64,000 bases of DNA from the NCBI RefSeq assembly GCF_022846615.1, contig NZ_AP025637.1, positions 62,001-126,000 on the forward strand. Direction: 5' to 3'. A program made the position numbers and the translations under genes. The notes under the pieces are model-generated. The model worked only from the letters and a program-made list of their open reading frames with translations. It was not told the origin of the DNA and made no database searches. Source of the stretch: Roseomonas fluvialis. Lineage in GTDB: Bacteria; Pseudomonadota; Alphaproteobacteria; Acetobacterales; Acetobacteraceae. This document shows, piece by piece, positions 26,969 to 35,638 of this stretch; within the stretch, counting starts at the first letter, position 1, and each line of letters begins with the position of its first letter.

Positions 26969-28948
26969 TCAGGCCGCCCGGGCGAGGCCGTCCTCCGCCA
27001 GGATGGTGCGCAGCGCGGCCTGCGTTGCCGGGGTGGTGTCAGCGAACACCAGGCCGACCCGGTCGGGCTGCACGGCCGCCACGCGGACTGGCAGCACGGC
27101 GCTGCCGACCACCAGCGTGCCCTGCTGGCCCGGCCGCGCGCCGCCATCGGGCAGCGCCACGCCCGCGCCGCCCTCCGACAGGTCGAGCAGGTTGACCGAG
27201 ACCGCGCCGCGCCCGGCGAGTTCCAGCCGTGCGGCGCGGCGCATCGGGCGCCGTTCGTGCTCGCGGCGGTCCACATCCTCGGTGCTGGTGCGCACGATGC
27301 GTACCAGCACGCCGCGCAGTTCGCTCACCGCGCCCTGCGCGTCCCCGGCGGCGGTGGCCATGGCGCTCGCGGCTTCGGCGCTGGCGGTGGTCTCGTGAGC
27401 CACGCCGGACATGCGTTCCTCGACGTCGCGCACCGCGGCGGCGGCGCCGGCCACCGCGCGGGCGATCTCGGCGGTGGCAGCGGTCTGCTGGTCCATGGCC
27501 GCGGCGATGCCGCCGGCGATGCCATCGAGCGCGCCGACCGATCGCGCGATGCCCTGCACCGCCTCCACCGCCTCGGTCGTGGCGGCGGTGATCAGCGCGA
27601 TCTGCCGGGAGATGTCCTCGGTGCGGCGGGCGGTCTGGGTGGCCAGCGACTTCACCTCCCCGGCCACCACCGCGAAGCCCTTCCCGGCCTCGCCGGCGCG
27701 GGCGGCCTCGATGGTGGCGTTCAGTGCGAGCAGGTTGGTCTGGCCGGCGATGTCGGCGATCAGGCCGGCCACTTCGCCGATCCGCGCCACCGCCTCCTGC
27801 AGGCTCGTGATGGTGCGGGTGCCGTGGTCCACGCCGTCCACCGCGGTGCGCGCGGCGGCGGCGACGTCGGTGATGCGCCCGGCGATGTCGCGGATCGAGG
27901 CGGAGAGTTCATCGGTCGCGGCGGCGACGGTCTGGGTGGCGCCGAGCGCATCGCGCGCCGCCTCGGCGACCGACCCGCTTTCGGCGCGGATCCGGCCGGT
28001 GGCGGTCCCCACCTGCTCGGCGCTGCCGGCGACACTGGTCATCTGGGCGGCGACGCTGTCGACCGCGCTGCGGGTTTCCTCCTCGACACGCCGGGCCATG
28101 CCTTCGAGCGCGGTACGGCGGATGTCCTCGGCCTGGCGGGCGGCCTCGGCCTGGTCGGCACGCAGGCGGGCATTGTCCCGGGCGGCCTGTTTGAAAACCT
28201 CGACCGTGGCGGCCATGGCGCCGATCTCGTTGCGGCGGTCCGTGCCCGGCACGGCGATGTCGAGGTCCCCCTGCGCGAGGCGGCCCATGGCGCCTGTCAG
28301 GCGGGTGATCGGGGTGGTGACCTGCGCCAGGACGACCCAGGCGCCGGCGATCGCGGTGCCGACCGCGAGAGCCATCAGCCCGAGCAGGATCGCGACATTG
28401 GTGTCGAGACCATCGACGCCGGCGCGGATCTCGCGGTCGGCATGGGCGACCACGGCGTCGATGGTCGCGCCCACCGCTTCGCTGAACGGATCGATCGCGG
28501 CATAGAGGCGTTCGCGCACCAGCGCGTCCAGCGCGGCGGTATCGCGCGCCGCAATGATGCGCCGCAGGTCGGCGACCAACGCCTCGGCCGCGGCACGGCG
28601 GCGGGCGGCCTCGGCGAAGCCGGTCGCGGCGTCGCCGGCGAAGGGTACGGTCGACAGCGCGGACCAACTGCGGCCGATCACGCCGACGGCCTGTTCCAGC
28701 GCGGTGGAACCTTCCTGCCAGGTGAAGTTGCCGTTGCGGATCTTGTGGGAGGCATCGACCACCGACACCGCATAGGCGTCGGACAAGGCCTTGAGGTCCT
28801 GCAGCGGGCGGATGGTTTCGCCGCGGATGGCCTCCATGTGGCCGGCATCCTCGCGCATGGTCAGCCAGGCGAAGACGCTGGTCGCGGTGTTGGTGCCCAC
28901 GATGACGACCAGCAGGCCGATCAGGAGGGGAGCAAGCTTGAGGCGCAT
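26969..28948 (-). CDS. Methyl-accepting chemotaxis protein with C-terminal PilZ domain
   Basis: A 659-residue transmembrane receptor. Helix 1 is near residues 4-25, followed by a periplasmic helical sensor of about 165 residues and helix 2 near 192-215 ([18 protein letters not shown]). HAMP comes next ([20 protein letters not shown]), then the MCP signalling domain with its hairpin tip [20 protein letters not shown] and [20 protein letters not shown]. The last 100 residues are Pil[12 protein letters not shown] supplies RxxxR and [13 protein letters not shown] supplies DxSxxG, so cyclic di-GMP binding is likely. The start at MRLKLAP places helix 1 at the N-terminus. No other chemotaxis gene is in the window. 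Confidence 0.93.
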   Translation of the reverse strand: MRLKLAPLLIGLLVVIVGTNTATSVFAWLTMREDAGHMEAIRGETIRPLQDLKALSDAYAVSVVDASHKIRNGNFTWQEGSTALEQAVGVIGRSWSALSTVPFAGDAATGFAEAARRRAAAEALVADLRRIIAARDTAALDALVRERLYAAIDPFSEAVGATIDAVVAHADREIRAGVDGLDTNVAILLGLMALAVGTAIAGAWVVLAQVTTPITRLTGAMGRLAQGDLDIAVPGTDRRNEIGAMAATVEVFKQAARDNARLRADQAEAARQAEDIRRTALEGMARRVEEETRSAVDSVAAQMTSVAGSAEQVGTATGRIRAESGSVAEAARDALGATQTVAAATDELSASIRDIAGRITDVAAAARTAVDGVDHGTRTITSLQEAVARIGEVAGLIADIAGQTNLLALNATIEAARAGEAGKGFAVVAGEVKSLATQTARRTEDISRQIALITAATTEAVEAVQGIARSVGALDGIAGGIAAAMDQQTAATAEIARAVAGAAAAVRDVEERMSGVAHETTASAEAASAMATAAGDAQGAVSELRGVLVRIVRTSTEDVDRREHERRPMRRAARLELAGRGAVSVNLLDLSEGGAGVALPDGGARPGQQGTLVVGSAVLPVRVAAVQPDRVGLVFADTTPATQAALRTILAEDGLARAA

Positions 28949-29042
28949 GGCGGTTGGTGTTGTCCCGGGCTGCGAAATGCTGCGCGGCAATCGAGCACGC
29001 CGTTGCTTGACGAAGCGTAAGCATGGCTGACGCAGGCCCCCG

Positions 29043-29072
29043 GTTGAGTTGCGCGGCAACGGCGCCCACATA
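29043..29072 (+). promoter_or_regulatory. Candidate heat-shock-type promoter of hslVU
   Basis: GTTGAGTT (29043-29050) and CCCACATA (29065-29072), 14 nt apart, resemble the -35 and -10 boxes used by RpoH sigma factors. Transcription would start about 3 nt before the hslV ATG, so the message would be almost leaderless. The match is partial; the call leans on hslVU being a usual RpoH target. Confidence 0.3.
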
Positions 29073-29081
29073 CGCGCGGTC

Positions 29082-29648
29082 ATGAACTCCCCACATCACG
29101 ATCCCCTCGGGTGGCACGGCACCACCATTCTGTGCGTGCGCAAGGCGGGCCGCGTGGCCATGGCCGGCGACGGCCAGGTCTCGCTCGGCCAAACGGTGGT
29201 CAAGGGCAATGCGCGCAAGGTGCGCCGCATCGCCCAGGGCCGCGTGCTGGCCGGCTTCGCCGGTGCAACCGCCGATGCCTTCACCCTTCTCGAGCGGCTG
29301 GAGGCGAAGCTGGAACGCTTCCCCGACCAGCTGGAACGCGCCTGCGTCGACCTGGCCAAGGACTGGCGCACCGACCGCTATCTGCGGCGGCTGGAGGCGT
29401 TGCTGGCCGTGGCCGATGCGAAGCGGTCGCTGCTGGTGACCGGCCAGGGCGACGTGCTGGACCCCGAGGACGGGGTCATCGGCATCGGCTCCGGCGGCAA
29501 CTACGCGCTGGCGGCGGCACGCGCGCTGCTGCCGCTGGACGGCATCGACGCGGAGGAAATCTGCCGGCGTTCGATGAAGATCGCCGCCGACATCTGCGTC
29601 TACACCAACGGCAACTTCGTGCTGGAAAGCCTGGAAGCCCAGGCGTGA
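29082..29648 (+). CDS. hslV: ATP-dependent protease subunit HslV
   Basis: HslV (188 residues) is the proteasome-like peptidase of the HslUV complex in the cytoplasm. The catalytic threonine is expected at Thr14 in [11 protein letters not shown] after removal of a 13-residue propeptide. Family motifs are [40 protein letters not shown] and the C-terminal [17 protein letters not shown]. The start chosen is MNSPHH; the upstream in-frame residues are not family-like. It is divergent from the chemoreceptor gene and followed, after a repeat element, by hslU. Confidence 0.97.
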   Translation: MNSPHHDPLGWHGTTILCVRKAGRVAMAGDGQVSLGQTVVKGNARKVRRIAQGRVLAGFAGATADAFTLLERLEAKLERFPDQLERACVDLAKDWRTDRYLRRLEALLAVADAKRSLLVTGQGDVLDPEDGVIGIGSGGNYALAAARALLPLDGIDAEEICRRSMKIAADICVYTNGNFVLESLEAQA

Positions 29649-29672
29649 CCCCCACCCACCCTAACTGCCCTG

Positions 29673-29802
29673 CGGATCGCGCGCCTGCGCGATCCGGGAG
29701 CGCACCGAGCGACCGCGCCCCAACCAACATTCATCCCAGGCGCACCAGCGCCCGGCGCGAAGGCAAGCCGCACGGACGTGCGGCGCCCGCCGTCTGAGGG
29801 TC
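29673..29802 (+). repeat. Two-hairpin intergenic element, copy A (hslU leader)
   Basis: A 130-nt element that also occurs upstream of trpA (32016-32144, minus strand). Hairpin 1 is C-GGATCGCGC-gcct-GCGCGATCC-G at 29673-29696. Conserved GGGAGCGCA and CGACCGCGCCC follow, then a 33-nt variable middle and GGCGCGAAGGCAAG. Hairpin 2 is CCGCAC-GGAC-GTGCGG (29768-29783), and the 3' part is GGCGCCCGCCGTCTGAGGGTC. The closing GAGGG lies 9 nt before the hslU ATG and can serve as its Shine-Dalgarno. Both stems differ from copy B by compensated changes, which suggests selection for structure. Confidence 0.75.
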
Positions 29803-29809
29803 CAGAACA

Positions 29810-31135
29810 ATGTCCGAATCCATCAACCTCTCTCCCCGCGAGATCGTCTCCGAACTCGACCGCCACATCGTCGGCCAGCAGGACGCCAAGCGCGCCGTGG
29901 CCATCGCGCTGCGCAACCGCTGGCGCCGCCAGCAACTGCCCGAGGGCATCCGCGAGGAGGTGGTGCCCAAGAACATCCTGATGATCGGCCCGACCGGCGT
30001 CGGCAAGACCGAGATCGCGCGCCGCCTGGCGAAGCTCGCCAACGCGCCTTTCCTGAAAGTCGAGGCCACCAAGTTCACCGAGGTCGGCTATGTCGGCCGC
30101 GACGTGGAATCGATCGTGCGCGACCTGGTCGAATCCGCCATCACCATGGCGCGCGAACAGGCGCGCCGCACCGTCCAGGCCAAGGCGGAGCTCGCGGCCG
30201 AGGAACGCCTGCTGACCGCGCTGGTGGGTGAAGGCGCGTCCGGCGAAACCCGCATGAAATTTCGCCGCCTGCTGCGCGAAGGCACGATGGAATCGCGCGA
30301 GGTCGAGGTGCAGGTGGCCGATGCCGGTGGCGGCATGCCGCTCGGCATGATCGACCTGCCGGGTGCGCAGGGCGCGCAGATGCAAAACATGCAGGAAATG
30401 CTCGGCAAGATGTTCGGCGGCCGCCAGAAGCCGCGCAAGATGACAGTGGCAGAAGCACGCATCGCGCTGACCAAGGAAGAAGCCGACAAGCTGCTCGACC
30501 AGGACGCCCTGGTGCGCGACGCGGTTCTGAACGCCGAGAACAACGGCATCGTGTTTCTGGATGAGATCGACAAGGTCTGCGCCCGCACCGGCGAGGGCGG
30601 CATGCGCGGCGGCGATGTGAGCCGCGAGGGCGTGCAGCGCGACCTGCTGCCGCTGATCGAGGGCACCACCGTCACCACCAAGCACGGCCCGGTGAAGACC
30701 GACCACATCTTGTTCATTGCCTCCGGCGCCTTCCATTTGGCGAAGCCGTCCGACCTGCTGCCGGAACTGCAGGGGCGCCTGCCGATCCGCGTGGAACTTG
30801 CCGCCCTGACGCGCGACGATTTCCGCCGCATCCTGACCGAGCCGGAGCATTCGCTGCTGAAGCAGTACACCGCGCTGCTCGGCACGGAGGGCGTCACGCT
30901 GGACTTCGCCGCGGATGCGGTGGACGCGCTGGCGGACCTGGCCGCCGAGATCAACGCCAGCGTGGAGAACATCGGCGCGCGGCGCCTGGCCACGGTGCTG
31001 GAACGGCTGCTGGAGGAAGTGTCCTTCACCGCCTCGGACCGCGGCGGGGAGGTGGTGCGGGTGGATGCCGAGATGGTGACGGGCCGCGTGGCGCCGCTGG
31101 CCGGCAGCGCGGATCTCTCGCGGTTCATCCTGTAG
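29810..31135 (+). CDS. hslU: ATP-dependent protease ATPase subunit HslU
   Basis: HslU (441 residues) is the AAA+ unfoldase that feeds substrates to HslV. The Walker A motif is GPTGVGKT (60-67), followed by the pore segment [18 protein letters not shown]. The long I domain spans about 110-230 and includes the [20 protein letters not shown] stretch. Walker B is [13 protein letters not shown], and the C-terminal domain has [20 protein letters not shown]. The length is normal and the start is the ATG at 29810. The 161-nt gap from hslV is filled mainly by the two-hairpin repeat element, so its translation may be controlled separately from hslV. Confidence 0.97.
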   Translation: MSESINLSPREIVSELDRHIVGQQDAKRAVAIALRNRWRRQQLPEGIREEVVPKNILMIGPTGVGKTEIARRLAKLANAPFLKVEATKFTEVGYVGRDVESIVRDLVESAITMAREQARRTVQAKAELAAEERLLTALVGEGASGETRMKFRRLLREGTMESREVEVQVADAGGGMPLGMIDLPGAQGAQMQNMQEMLGKMFGGRQKPRKMTVAEARIALTKEEADKLLDQDALVRDAVLNAENNGIVFLDEIDKVCARTGEGGMRGGDVSREGVQRDLLPLIEGTTVTTKHGPVKTDHILFIASGAFHLAKPSDLLPELQGRLPIRVELAALTRDDFRRILTEPEHSLLKQYTALLGTEGVTLDFAADAVDALADLAAEINASVENIGARRLATVLERLLEEVSFTASDRGGEVVRVDAEMVTGRVAPLAGSADLSRFIL

Positions 31136-31142
31136 TCTGCAT

Positions 31143-31166
31143 GCCGGGCGGCGCGTGCCGCCCGGC
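31143..31166. terminator. Hairpin between convergent hslU and trpA
   Basis: GCCGGGCGGC-gcgt-GCCGCCCGGC forms a perfect 10-bp stem in the 40 bp between the stops of hslU and trpA. No long T-run is present on either side (CCTTTC on the plus strand). It probably serves both converging transcripts. Confidence 0.6.
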
Positions 31167-31175
31167 CGCGCCTTT

Positions 31176-32009
31176 CTACGCCGCCTTGCGCACCCCGCGC
31201 ACCGCCTCGGCCAGCGCGCGCACCTGGTCGAGCACCTTGCGCACCGCATCCGGCTTCGCGCGGCCGTGTTCGTCCAGATTCGCCGCCAGCGTCTCGATCA
31301 GCGCGGAGGCCACCACCGCGCCATCGGCGATGGTCGCCGCCTCGGCCGCCTGTTCGGGCGTGCGCACGCCGAAGCCGATCGCGATTGGCAGGTTGGTATG
31401 CGCGCGTATGCGCGGGATGGCGGCGGCGAGTGCCTCGGCGGTGGCGCTGCGCGTGCCAGTGATGCCCGTGATGGCCACGTAGTAGACGAAGCCGGTGGTG
31501 GCCGAAAGCACGCGCGGCAGGCGTTCGTCGCCCGTGGTGGGCGCCACCAGCCGGATCAGGTCGAGGCCGTTCGCCTTCGCCGCGGGTTCGATCTCGTCGG
31601 CTTCCTCGGGCGGCACATCAACCACGATCAGGCCATCCACGCCGGATGCCGCGGCATCGCTGCAGAAGCGCTCCACGCCATAGGACAGGATGGGGTTGTA
31701 GTAGCCCATCAGGATGACCGGCGTGGCGTCGTCCTCGTGCCGGAAGTCGCGAACCATCGCGAGCGTGCCCGCCAGCGTGGCGCCGGCCCTCAGCCCGCGC
31801 TGCCCGGCGCGCTGGATGGTCGGGCCATCGGCCATCGGGTCGGTGAAGGGCACGCCGATCTCGATGAGGTCGGCGCCCGCGCCGGGGAAGCCGCGCAGGA
31901 TCGCCATGGAGGTGGCGGGGTCGGGGTCATACGCCTCGAGGAAGGGAATGAGCGCGCCGCGCCCCTGGGCCTTCAGCGCGGCGAAGCGCGCGGAAATACG
32001 AGAAGACAT
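31176..32009 (-). CDS. trpA: Tryptophan synthase alpha subunit TrpA
   Basis: TrpA (277 residues) cleaves indole-glycerol phosphate and channels indole to TrpB. The TIM-barrel motifs are LIPFLEAYDPDP, DLIEIGVPFTDPMADGPTIQ with the catalytic Glu, VILMGYYNPILSYG, and FVYYVAITGITGTRSA with the phosphate-binding region IAIGFGVRTPEQA. Here LEAYDPDP replaces the common TAGDP. Start MSSRISARF at 32009. Upstream lies copy B of the two-hairpin element, whose GAGGG is placed as the Shine-Dalgarno. The stop is convergent with hslU. Confidence 0.97.
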   Translation of the reverse strand: MSSRISARFAALKAQGRGALIPFLEAYDPDPATSMAILRGFPGAGADLIEIGVPFTDPMADGPTIQRAGQRGLRAGATLAGTLAMVRDFRHEDDATPVILMGYYNPILSYGVERFCSDAAASGVDGLIVVDVPPEEADEIEPAAKANGLDLIRLVAPTTGDERLPRVLSATTGFVYYVAITGITGTRSATAEALAAAIPRIRAHTNLPIAIGFGVRTPEQAAEAATIADGAVVASALIETLAANLDEHGRAKPDAVRKVLDQVRALAEAVRGVRKAA

Positions 32010-32015
32010 GTGCTT

Positions 32016-32144
32016 GACCCTCAGACGGCGGGCGCCGGCCGTCCGGCCGGCTTGCCTTCGCGCCACGCAATGTTGCGCTGGCGGCGACGGGCGGGTTGGG
32101 CGCGGTCGCGCTTTGCGCTCCCGGCGCGCGCCCGCGCGCGCGCC
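32016..32144 (-). repeat. Two-hairpin intergenic element, copy B (trpA leader)
   Basis: This 129-nt copy lies between trpB and trpA, reading toward trpA. Hairpin 1, read on the minus strand, is GGCGCGCGC-gcgg-GCGCGCGCC (32123-32144). Hairpin 2 is CCGGCC-GGAC-GGCCGG (32035-32050). The unpaired blocks GGGAGCGCA, CGACCGCGCCC, GGCGCGAAGGCAAG and GGCGCCCGCCGTCTGAGGGTC match copy A, and the variable middle is again 33 nt. Stem bases differ from copy A in pairs, and the GGAC loop is kept. The GAGGG end sits about 8 nt before the trpA ATG. Confidence 0.75.
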
Positions 32145-32163
32145 GTTTCGGTGGAGGTGCCGT

Positions 32164-33381
32164 TCACATCGACACGCCCAGATGCTTCGCCACCGTGAAG
32201 ATGTCCTTGTCGCCGCGGCCGCACATGTTCATCACGATCAGCGTCTCGGGCGGCAGCGTCGGCGCGAGCTGCATCACATGTGCCAGCGCATGCGCGGGTT
32301 CCAGCGCGGGGATGATGCCCTCGAGCCGCGAGCACAGCTGGAAGGCGTCCAGCGCCTCGGTATCCGTCGCGCTCACGTACTGCACGCGGCCGAGTTCGTG
32401 CAGCCAGGAATGCTCAGGCCCGATGCCCGGGTAATCAAGGCCCGCGCTGATCGAATGCGCCTCGAGGATCTGCCCGTACTCGTCCTGCAGCAGGTAGGTG
32501 CGGTTGCCGTGCAGCACGCCAGGCCGGCCCTTGGACAGCGACGCCGCATGCTGGTCGGTGTCGATGCCGTGGCCCGCCGCCTCGACCCCACGCATCGCCA
32601 CCGAGGCATCGTCCAGGAACGGATAGAACAGCCCCATGGCGTTCGACCCGCCCCCGATCGCCGCGACCAGGATATCGGGCAGGCGGCCTTCGGCGGCCAT
32701 CATCTGCTCGCGAGTTTCCTCGCCGATCACCGACTGGAAGTCGCGCACCATCATCGGATAGGGGTGCGGCCCCGCCACGGTGCCGATGCAGTAGTAGGTG
32801 TCGTGGACATTCGCGACCCAGTCGCGCAGGCCCTCGTTCATGGCATCCTTCAACGTGGCCGCGCCGGAGGTCACGGGCACGACTTCCGCGCCGAGCAGCT
32901 TCATGCGGAACACGTTGGGCTGCTGGCGCTCGACGTCGGTCGCACCCATGAAGACCGTGCAGGGCAGGTCCATCAGGGCGCAGGCGGTGGCTGTGGCCAC
33001 GCCATGCTGGCCGGCCCCGGTCTCGGCGATGATGCGGGTCTTGCCCATCTTCTTGGCGAGCAGGATCTGGCCGAGCACCGCGTTGATCTTGTGCGCGCCG
33101 GTGTGGTTCAGCTCGTCGCGCTTGAAATACACCTTGGCGCCGCCGAGGTGCTTCGTGAGGCGCTCCGCGTACCACAGCGGCGATGGACGGCCGACGTAGT
33201 GCGTCAGCAGCCGGCGCCATTCCGCCATGAAGGACGGGTCGCGCTTCGCTTCGTCATAGGCGCGCTCCACCTCGAGTATGAGGGGCATCAGCGTCTCGGC
33301 CACGAAGCGGCCGCCGAACTGGCCGAAGCGGCCGCGGGCATCGGGGCCCTGGCGGAAGGTGTTGGGCAGGGGCTTGTTCAA
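32164..33381 (-). CDS. trpB: Tryptophan synthase beta subunit TrpB
   Basis: TrpB (405 residues) joins indole and serine to tryptophan using PLP. The N-terminus [18 protein letters not shown] is typical of TrpB1. The PLP lysine is Lys98 in [13 protein letters not shown]. Catalytic-region motifs include [18 protein letters not shown] and the phosphate-binding [13 protein letters not shown], and [19 protein letters not shown] lies in the COMM domain region. It is followed after 154 nt by trpA. Upstream in the usual trpF-trpB order are two unrelated genes (DUF1330 and a lipoprotein hydrolase). Confidence 0.98.
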   Translation of the reverse strand: MNKPLPNTFRQGPDARGRFGQFGGRFVAETLMPLILEVERAYDEAKRDPSFMAEWRRLLTHYVGRPSPLWYAERLTKHLGGAKVYFKRDELNHTGAHKINAVLGQILLAKKMGKTRIIAETGAGQHGVATATACALMDLPCTVFMGATDVERQQPNVFRMKLLGAEVVPVTSGAATLKDAMNEGLRDWVANVHDTYYCIGTVAGPHPYPMMVRDFQSVIGEETREQMMAAEGRLPDILVAAIGGGSNAMGLFYPFLDDASVAMRGVEAAGHGIDTDQHAASLSKGRPGVLHGNRTYLLQDEYGQILEAHSISAGLDYPGIGPEHSWLHELGRVQYVSATDTEALDAFQLCSRLEGIIPALEPAHALAHVMQLAPTLPPETLIVMNMCGRGDKDIFTVAKHLGVSM

Positions 33382-33462
33382 GGTGCTCTCTCGGACGTCC
33401 CGTAAGGCCGGACGTTTAGCTGATCGTCTGCGCGCGGGCCATAGCCGCCGGCACGACGCGGA

Positions 33463-33774
33463 TCATCCATCGCCGGGCTGGATACCGTCGTAGCCTTCGA
33501 CGATTGTCAGGTCGACCACCGACCGCCCCTGCCGCAGTGCCAGCGCCTGCGCGTATTCCTCCGACCGGTAGCAGGCGAGCGCATCGGCGTAGGACGGGAA
33601 TTCGATCACCACGGCACGCGCGCGGGTGTGGCCCTCGGGCGTTTCGCTGGCGCCGCCGCGGATCAGGAAGCGGGCACCATACTTGCGGAATGCCGTGGCG
33701 TTCGCCGCGACATAGGCCTTGTAGCCCTCCGGATCCGTCACGTCGCCGAAGTCGACCCAATACCCCTTGGCCAT
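33463..33774 (-). CDS. DUF1330 domain-containing protein
   Basis: A 103-residue ferredoxin-like alpha+beta barrel protein of the DUF1330 family. The pattern is clear: AKGYWVDFGDVTDPEGYKAY, FLIRGGASETPEGH, RAVVIEFPSYADALACYRSE and the closing VDLTIVEGYDG. The family is widespread in Proteobacteria with no settled role. It lies between trpF and trpB together with a lipoprotein hydrolase gene, 81 nt upstream of trpB. A link to tryptophan synthesis is not indicated by its sequence. Confidence 0.92.
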   Translation of the reverse strand: MAKGYWVDFGDVTDPEGYKAYVAANATAFRKYGARFLIRGGASETPEGHTRARAVVIEFPSYADALACYRSEEYAQALALRQGRSVVDLTIVEGYDGIQPGDG

Positions 33775-33804
33775 TGGCGCTATCCCTTCGCGACGTCCCG
33801 GCGG

Positions 33805-34776
33805 TTATCGCACCCGCACATCGATGACGTTCGTCTTCATGAAGCCCGAAACCTCGCCAACCGCACGTCCCCGGAACGCCGCATCGCCCTGCGTCTCGGT
33901 GCCCAGCGTCCGGCAGGCCGCGCGCGACCGCGCATAGGCCGCCACCGTCGCCTCGTTCGCCCCGATGCGGAACACCGAGACGCCGCTGATGCCCGAGGCC
34001 CGTTCCCGCCACAGCCCATCCGGCCCCTGCTGCCAGACGCAGCGTGTGATGTTCTCCCCGTTCGGGTCGGCGCGCACCGGGCCGGGCGGGTCGTCGAAGC
34101 CGTGCCGGGCATTGGTGTAGGTGTTGATGGTGACGTTGCCGCTGGCCGCGCGCAGGTAGGAGGCCAAGTCGTCGCAGGCGGGTTTGCCGGTGCGGTTGTC
34201 ACGGCTGCCCACCAGGATCAGAAGCGGGCGGCGCGCCGTGTCGCGGTTGCCCAGGCGGTAGGAACAATCCGGCGCGACCGCGGCAAACGCCAGGAAGCGT
34301 GCCCCATCGGCCGGGCGCCCCTGCAGGATCGCGGTATGCGCGGCCAGGATCGCCCCGCCACCCCCGCCTTCCCCGAAGCCGACCAGCCCGGCGCGCCGGC
34401 GGTCGATGCGCGGGTGCTGCACCACCGCATCCAGCGCGCCATAGGCATCCAGCGCGAAATCCAGCGTGGTGAAGAAGGCGCGATCCGCCGGCGGGCGCGT
34501 GGGGTCGATGCTGCGGGAGGTGTAGTGGTCCAGCACCACCACCGCCGCGCCCATGCCCTTCAGTGCGTTCACGTAGTCGGTCAGATGCGGGTCGCGCTTG
34601 CCGCGGATGTCGTGCGAGAGAATCACCACCGGCACGCGCCCTGTGCCCTCGGGCAGCCAGAGTTCGGCGCCCATCGGCTGCCCGCCCGCACCGGTATAGA
34701 CCAGCGGATCGGGGCGCGGCCCGCTCGAACAGGCGGCGGCGATCAGCACCAGGAGCAGCGGCAGCAGGCGGCGCAT
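33805..34776 (-). CDS. Alpha/beta-hydrolase-fold lipoprotein lacking the nucleophile
   Basis: A 323-residue lipoprotein: the signal MRRLLPLLLVLIAAAC has the lipobox with Cys16. The mature part has a dienelactone-hydrolase-like fold: VPVVILSHDIRGKRDPHLTD (strand and oxyanion region), LVGFGEGGGGGAILAAH (nucleophile elbow), LILVGSRDNRTG (acid strand with Asp) and TNARHGFDDP (His). The elbow normally reads GxSxG or GxCxG, but Gly135 stands at the nucleophile position (G-F-G-E-G), coded GGG. Asp and His are kept. It may be a non-catalytic binder or use an unusual mechanism. It sits between trpF and DUF1330. The 219 nt upstream show no gene, only GC-rich direct repeats. Confidence 0.75.
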   Translation of the reverse strand: MRRLLPLLLVLIAAACSSGPRPDPLVYTGAGGQPMGAELWLPEGTGRVPVVILSHDIRGKRDPHLTDYVNALKGMGAAVVVLDHYTSRSIDPTRPPADRAFFTTLDFALDAYGALDAVVQHPRIDRRRAGLVGFGEGGGGGAILAAHTAILQGRPADGARFLAFAAVAPDCSYRLGNRDTARRPLLILVGSRDNRTGKPACDDLASYLRAASGNVTINTYTNARHGFDDPPGPVRADPNGENITRCVWQQGPDGLWRERASGISGVSVFRIGANEATVAAYARSRAACRTLGTETQGDAAFRGRAVGEVSGFMKTNVIDVRVR

Positions 34777-34995
34777 CGGGTGTTTCCTCCGTCGGGGGTG
34801 CCATGTTCCGCCGGGCGCGCCCGGCGCGCAATGATCGGCTTGCGCGGGCGCGCAATGCGGGTCCCGCACGCCAAGCCGGCGCGCGCCGATGCCCGCCCAA
34901 GCCAACGCGGTCAACCGGGATGGCAGGCGCCGGGGCAGCCGCCGGATGCGCCTGGTGGCGCGGCCCAGGTCGGCGCGCGCCGATTCGCCTGCGCG

Positions 34996-35634
34996 TCAGC
35001 CCCGCGCTGCGGTGATGAAGGCGCGGATCAGCGCCGGGTCCTTCACGCCGCGCGCGCGCTCCACACCCGAGGACACGTCCACCCCAGGCGCCCCGGCGGT
35101 GCGGATGGCCTCCGCCACATTCGCTGCGGTCAGCCCGCCCGCCAGCAGCCAGGGCTTCGGGATGACGCGCCCTGCCAGCAGACGCCATTCGAAGGGCGCC
35201 GCGTTGCCGCCGGGCAGCGCCGCGCCGGGCGGCGGCTTCGCGTCGAACAGGAACCAGTCCACCACCGGGGCGAAGGCATCCACCGCCGCGAAATCCTCCG
35301 CCACGCCGATGCCCAGCGCCTTCATCACCGGCAGGCCGAAGCGCGCCCGCAGCGCGGCGGCGCGTTCGGGCGTCTCGGCACCCTGCAATTGCAGGATATC
35401 GAGCGGCACCGCCGCCAGCACCGCCGCGATGGCATCGTCCGTTGCATCGACGAACAACCCGACGCGCCGCGGCCCGCCGGGGTGCGAGGCCGCCAGCGCC
35501 GCGGCCTCCGCGGGCGTGAGGTAGCGCGGCGAGGGTGGGAAGAAATTGAAGCCGACGTAGTCCGCACCGGCCTCGGCCGCAGCGGCGAGGGCTTCGGGAT
35601 CGCGGATGCCGCAGATCTTCACTTCGGTGGGCAT
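34996..35634 (-). CDS. trpF: Phosphoribosylanthranilate isomerase TrpF
   Basis: TrpF (212 residues) carries out the Amadori rearrangement of phosphoribosylanthranilate in tryptophan synthesis. The catalytic Cys is in VKICGIRDPEALAAA at the N-terminus. Further motifs are YVGFNFFPPSPRYL, LDILQLQGAETPE, DWFLFDAKPPPGAALPGG with the catalytic Asp, WLLAGGLTAANVAEAI and VDVSSGVERARGVKDPALI. The start is MPTEVK (35634), 4 nt after the pyrF stop, so it is probably cotranscribed with pyrF. Confidence 0.97.
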   Translation of the reverse strand: MPTEVKICGIRDPEALAAAAEAGADYVGFNFFPPSPRYLTPAEAAALAASHPGGPRRVGLFVDATDDAIAAVLAAVPLDILQLQGAETPERAAALRARFGLPVMKALGIGVAEDFAAVDAFAPVVDWFLFDAKPPPGAALPGGNAAPFEWRLLAGRVIPKPWLLAGGLTAANVAEAIRTAGAPGVDVSSGVERARGVKDPALIRAFITAARG

Positions 35635-35638
35635 GCGC

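Noticed and set aside
29768-29783. CsrA/RsmA binding site (GGA in a hairpin loop)
   Set aside because: The GGAC loop fits superficially, but CsrA is not usual in this group as far as I know and a single loop is weak evidence.
29673-29809. ROSE-type RNA thermometer before hslU
   Set aside because: The UYGCU motif that masks the Shine-Dalgarno in ROSE elements is absent, and GAGGG before hslU is not in a stable stem that I can see. The same element before trpA also argues against a heat-shock-only role.
34777-34995. A small gene in the 219-nt gap between the lipoprotein hydrolase and trpF
   Set aside because: Only GC-rich direct repeats (GGCGCGCGCCGAT twice, GCGCGCAATG twice) are visible; frames through it have no plausible start with a ribosome binding site.
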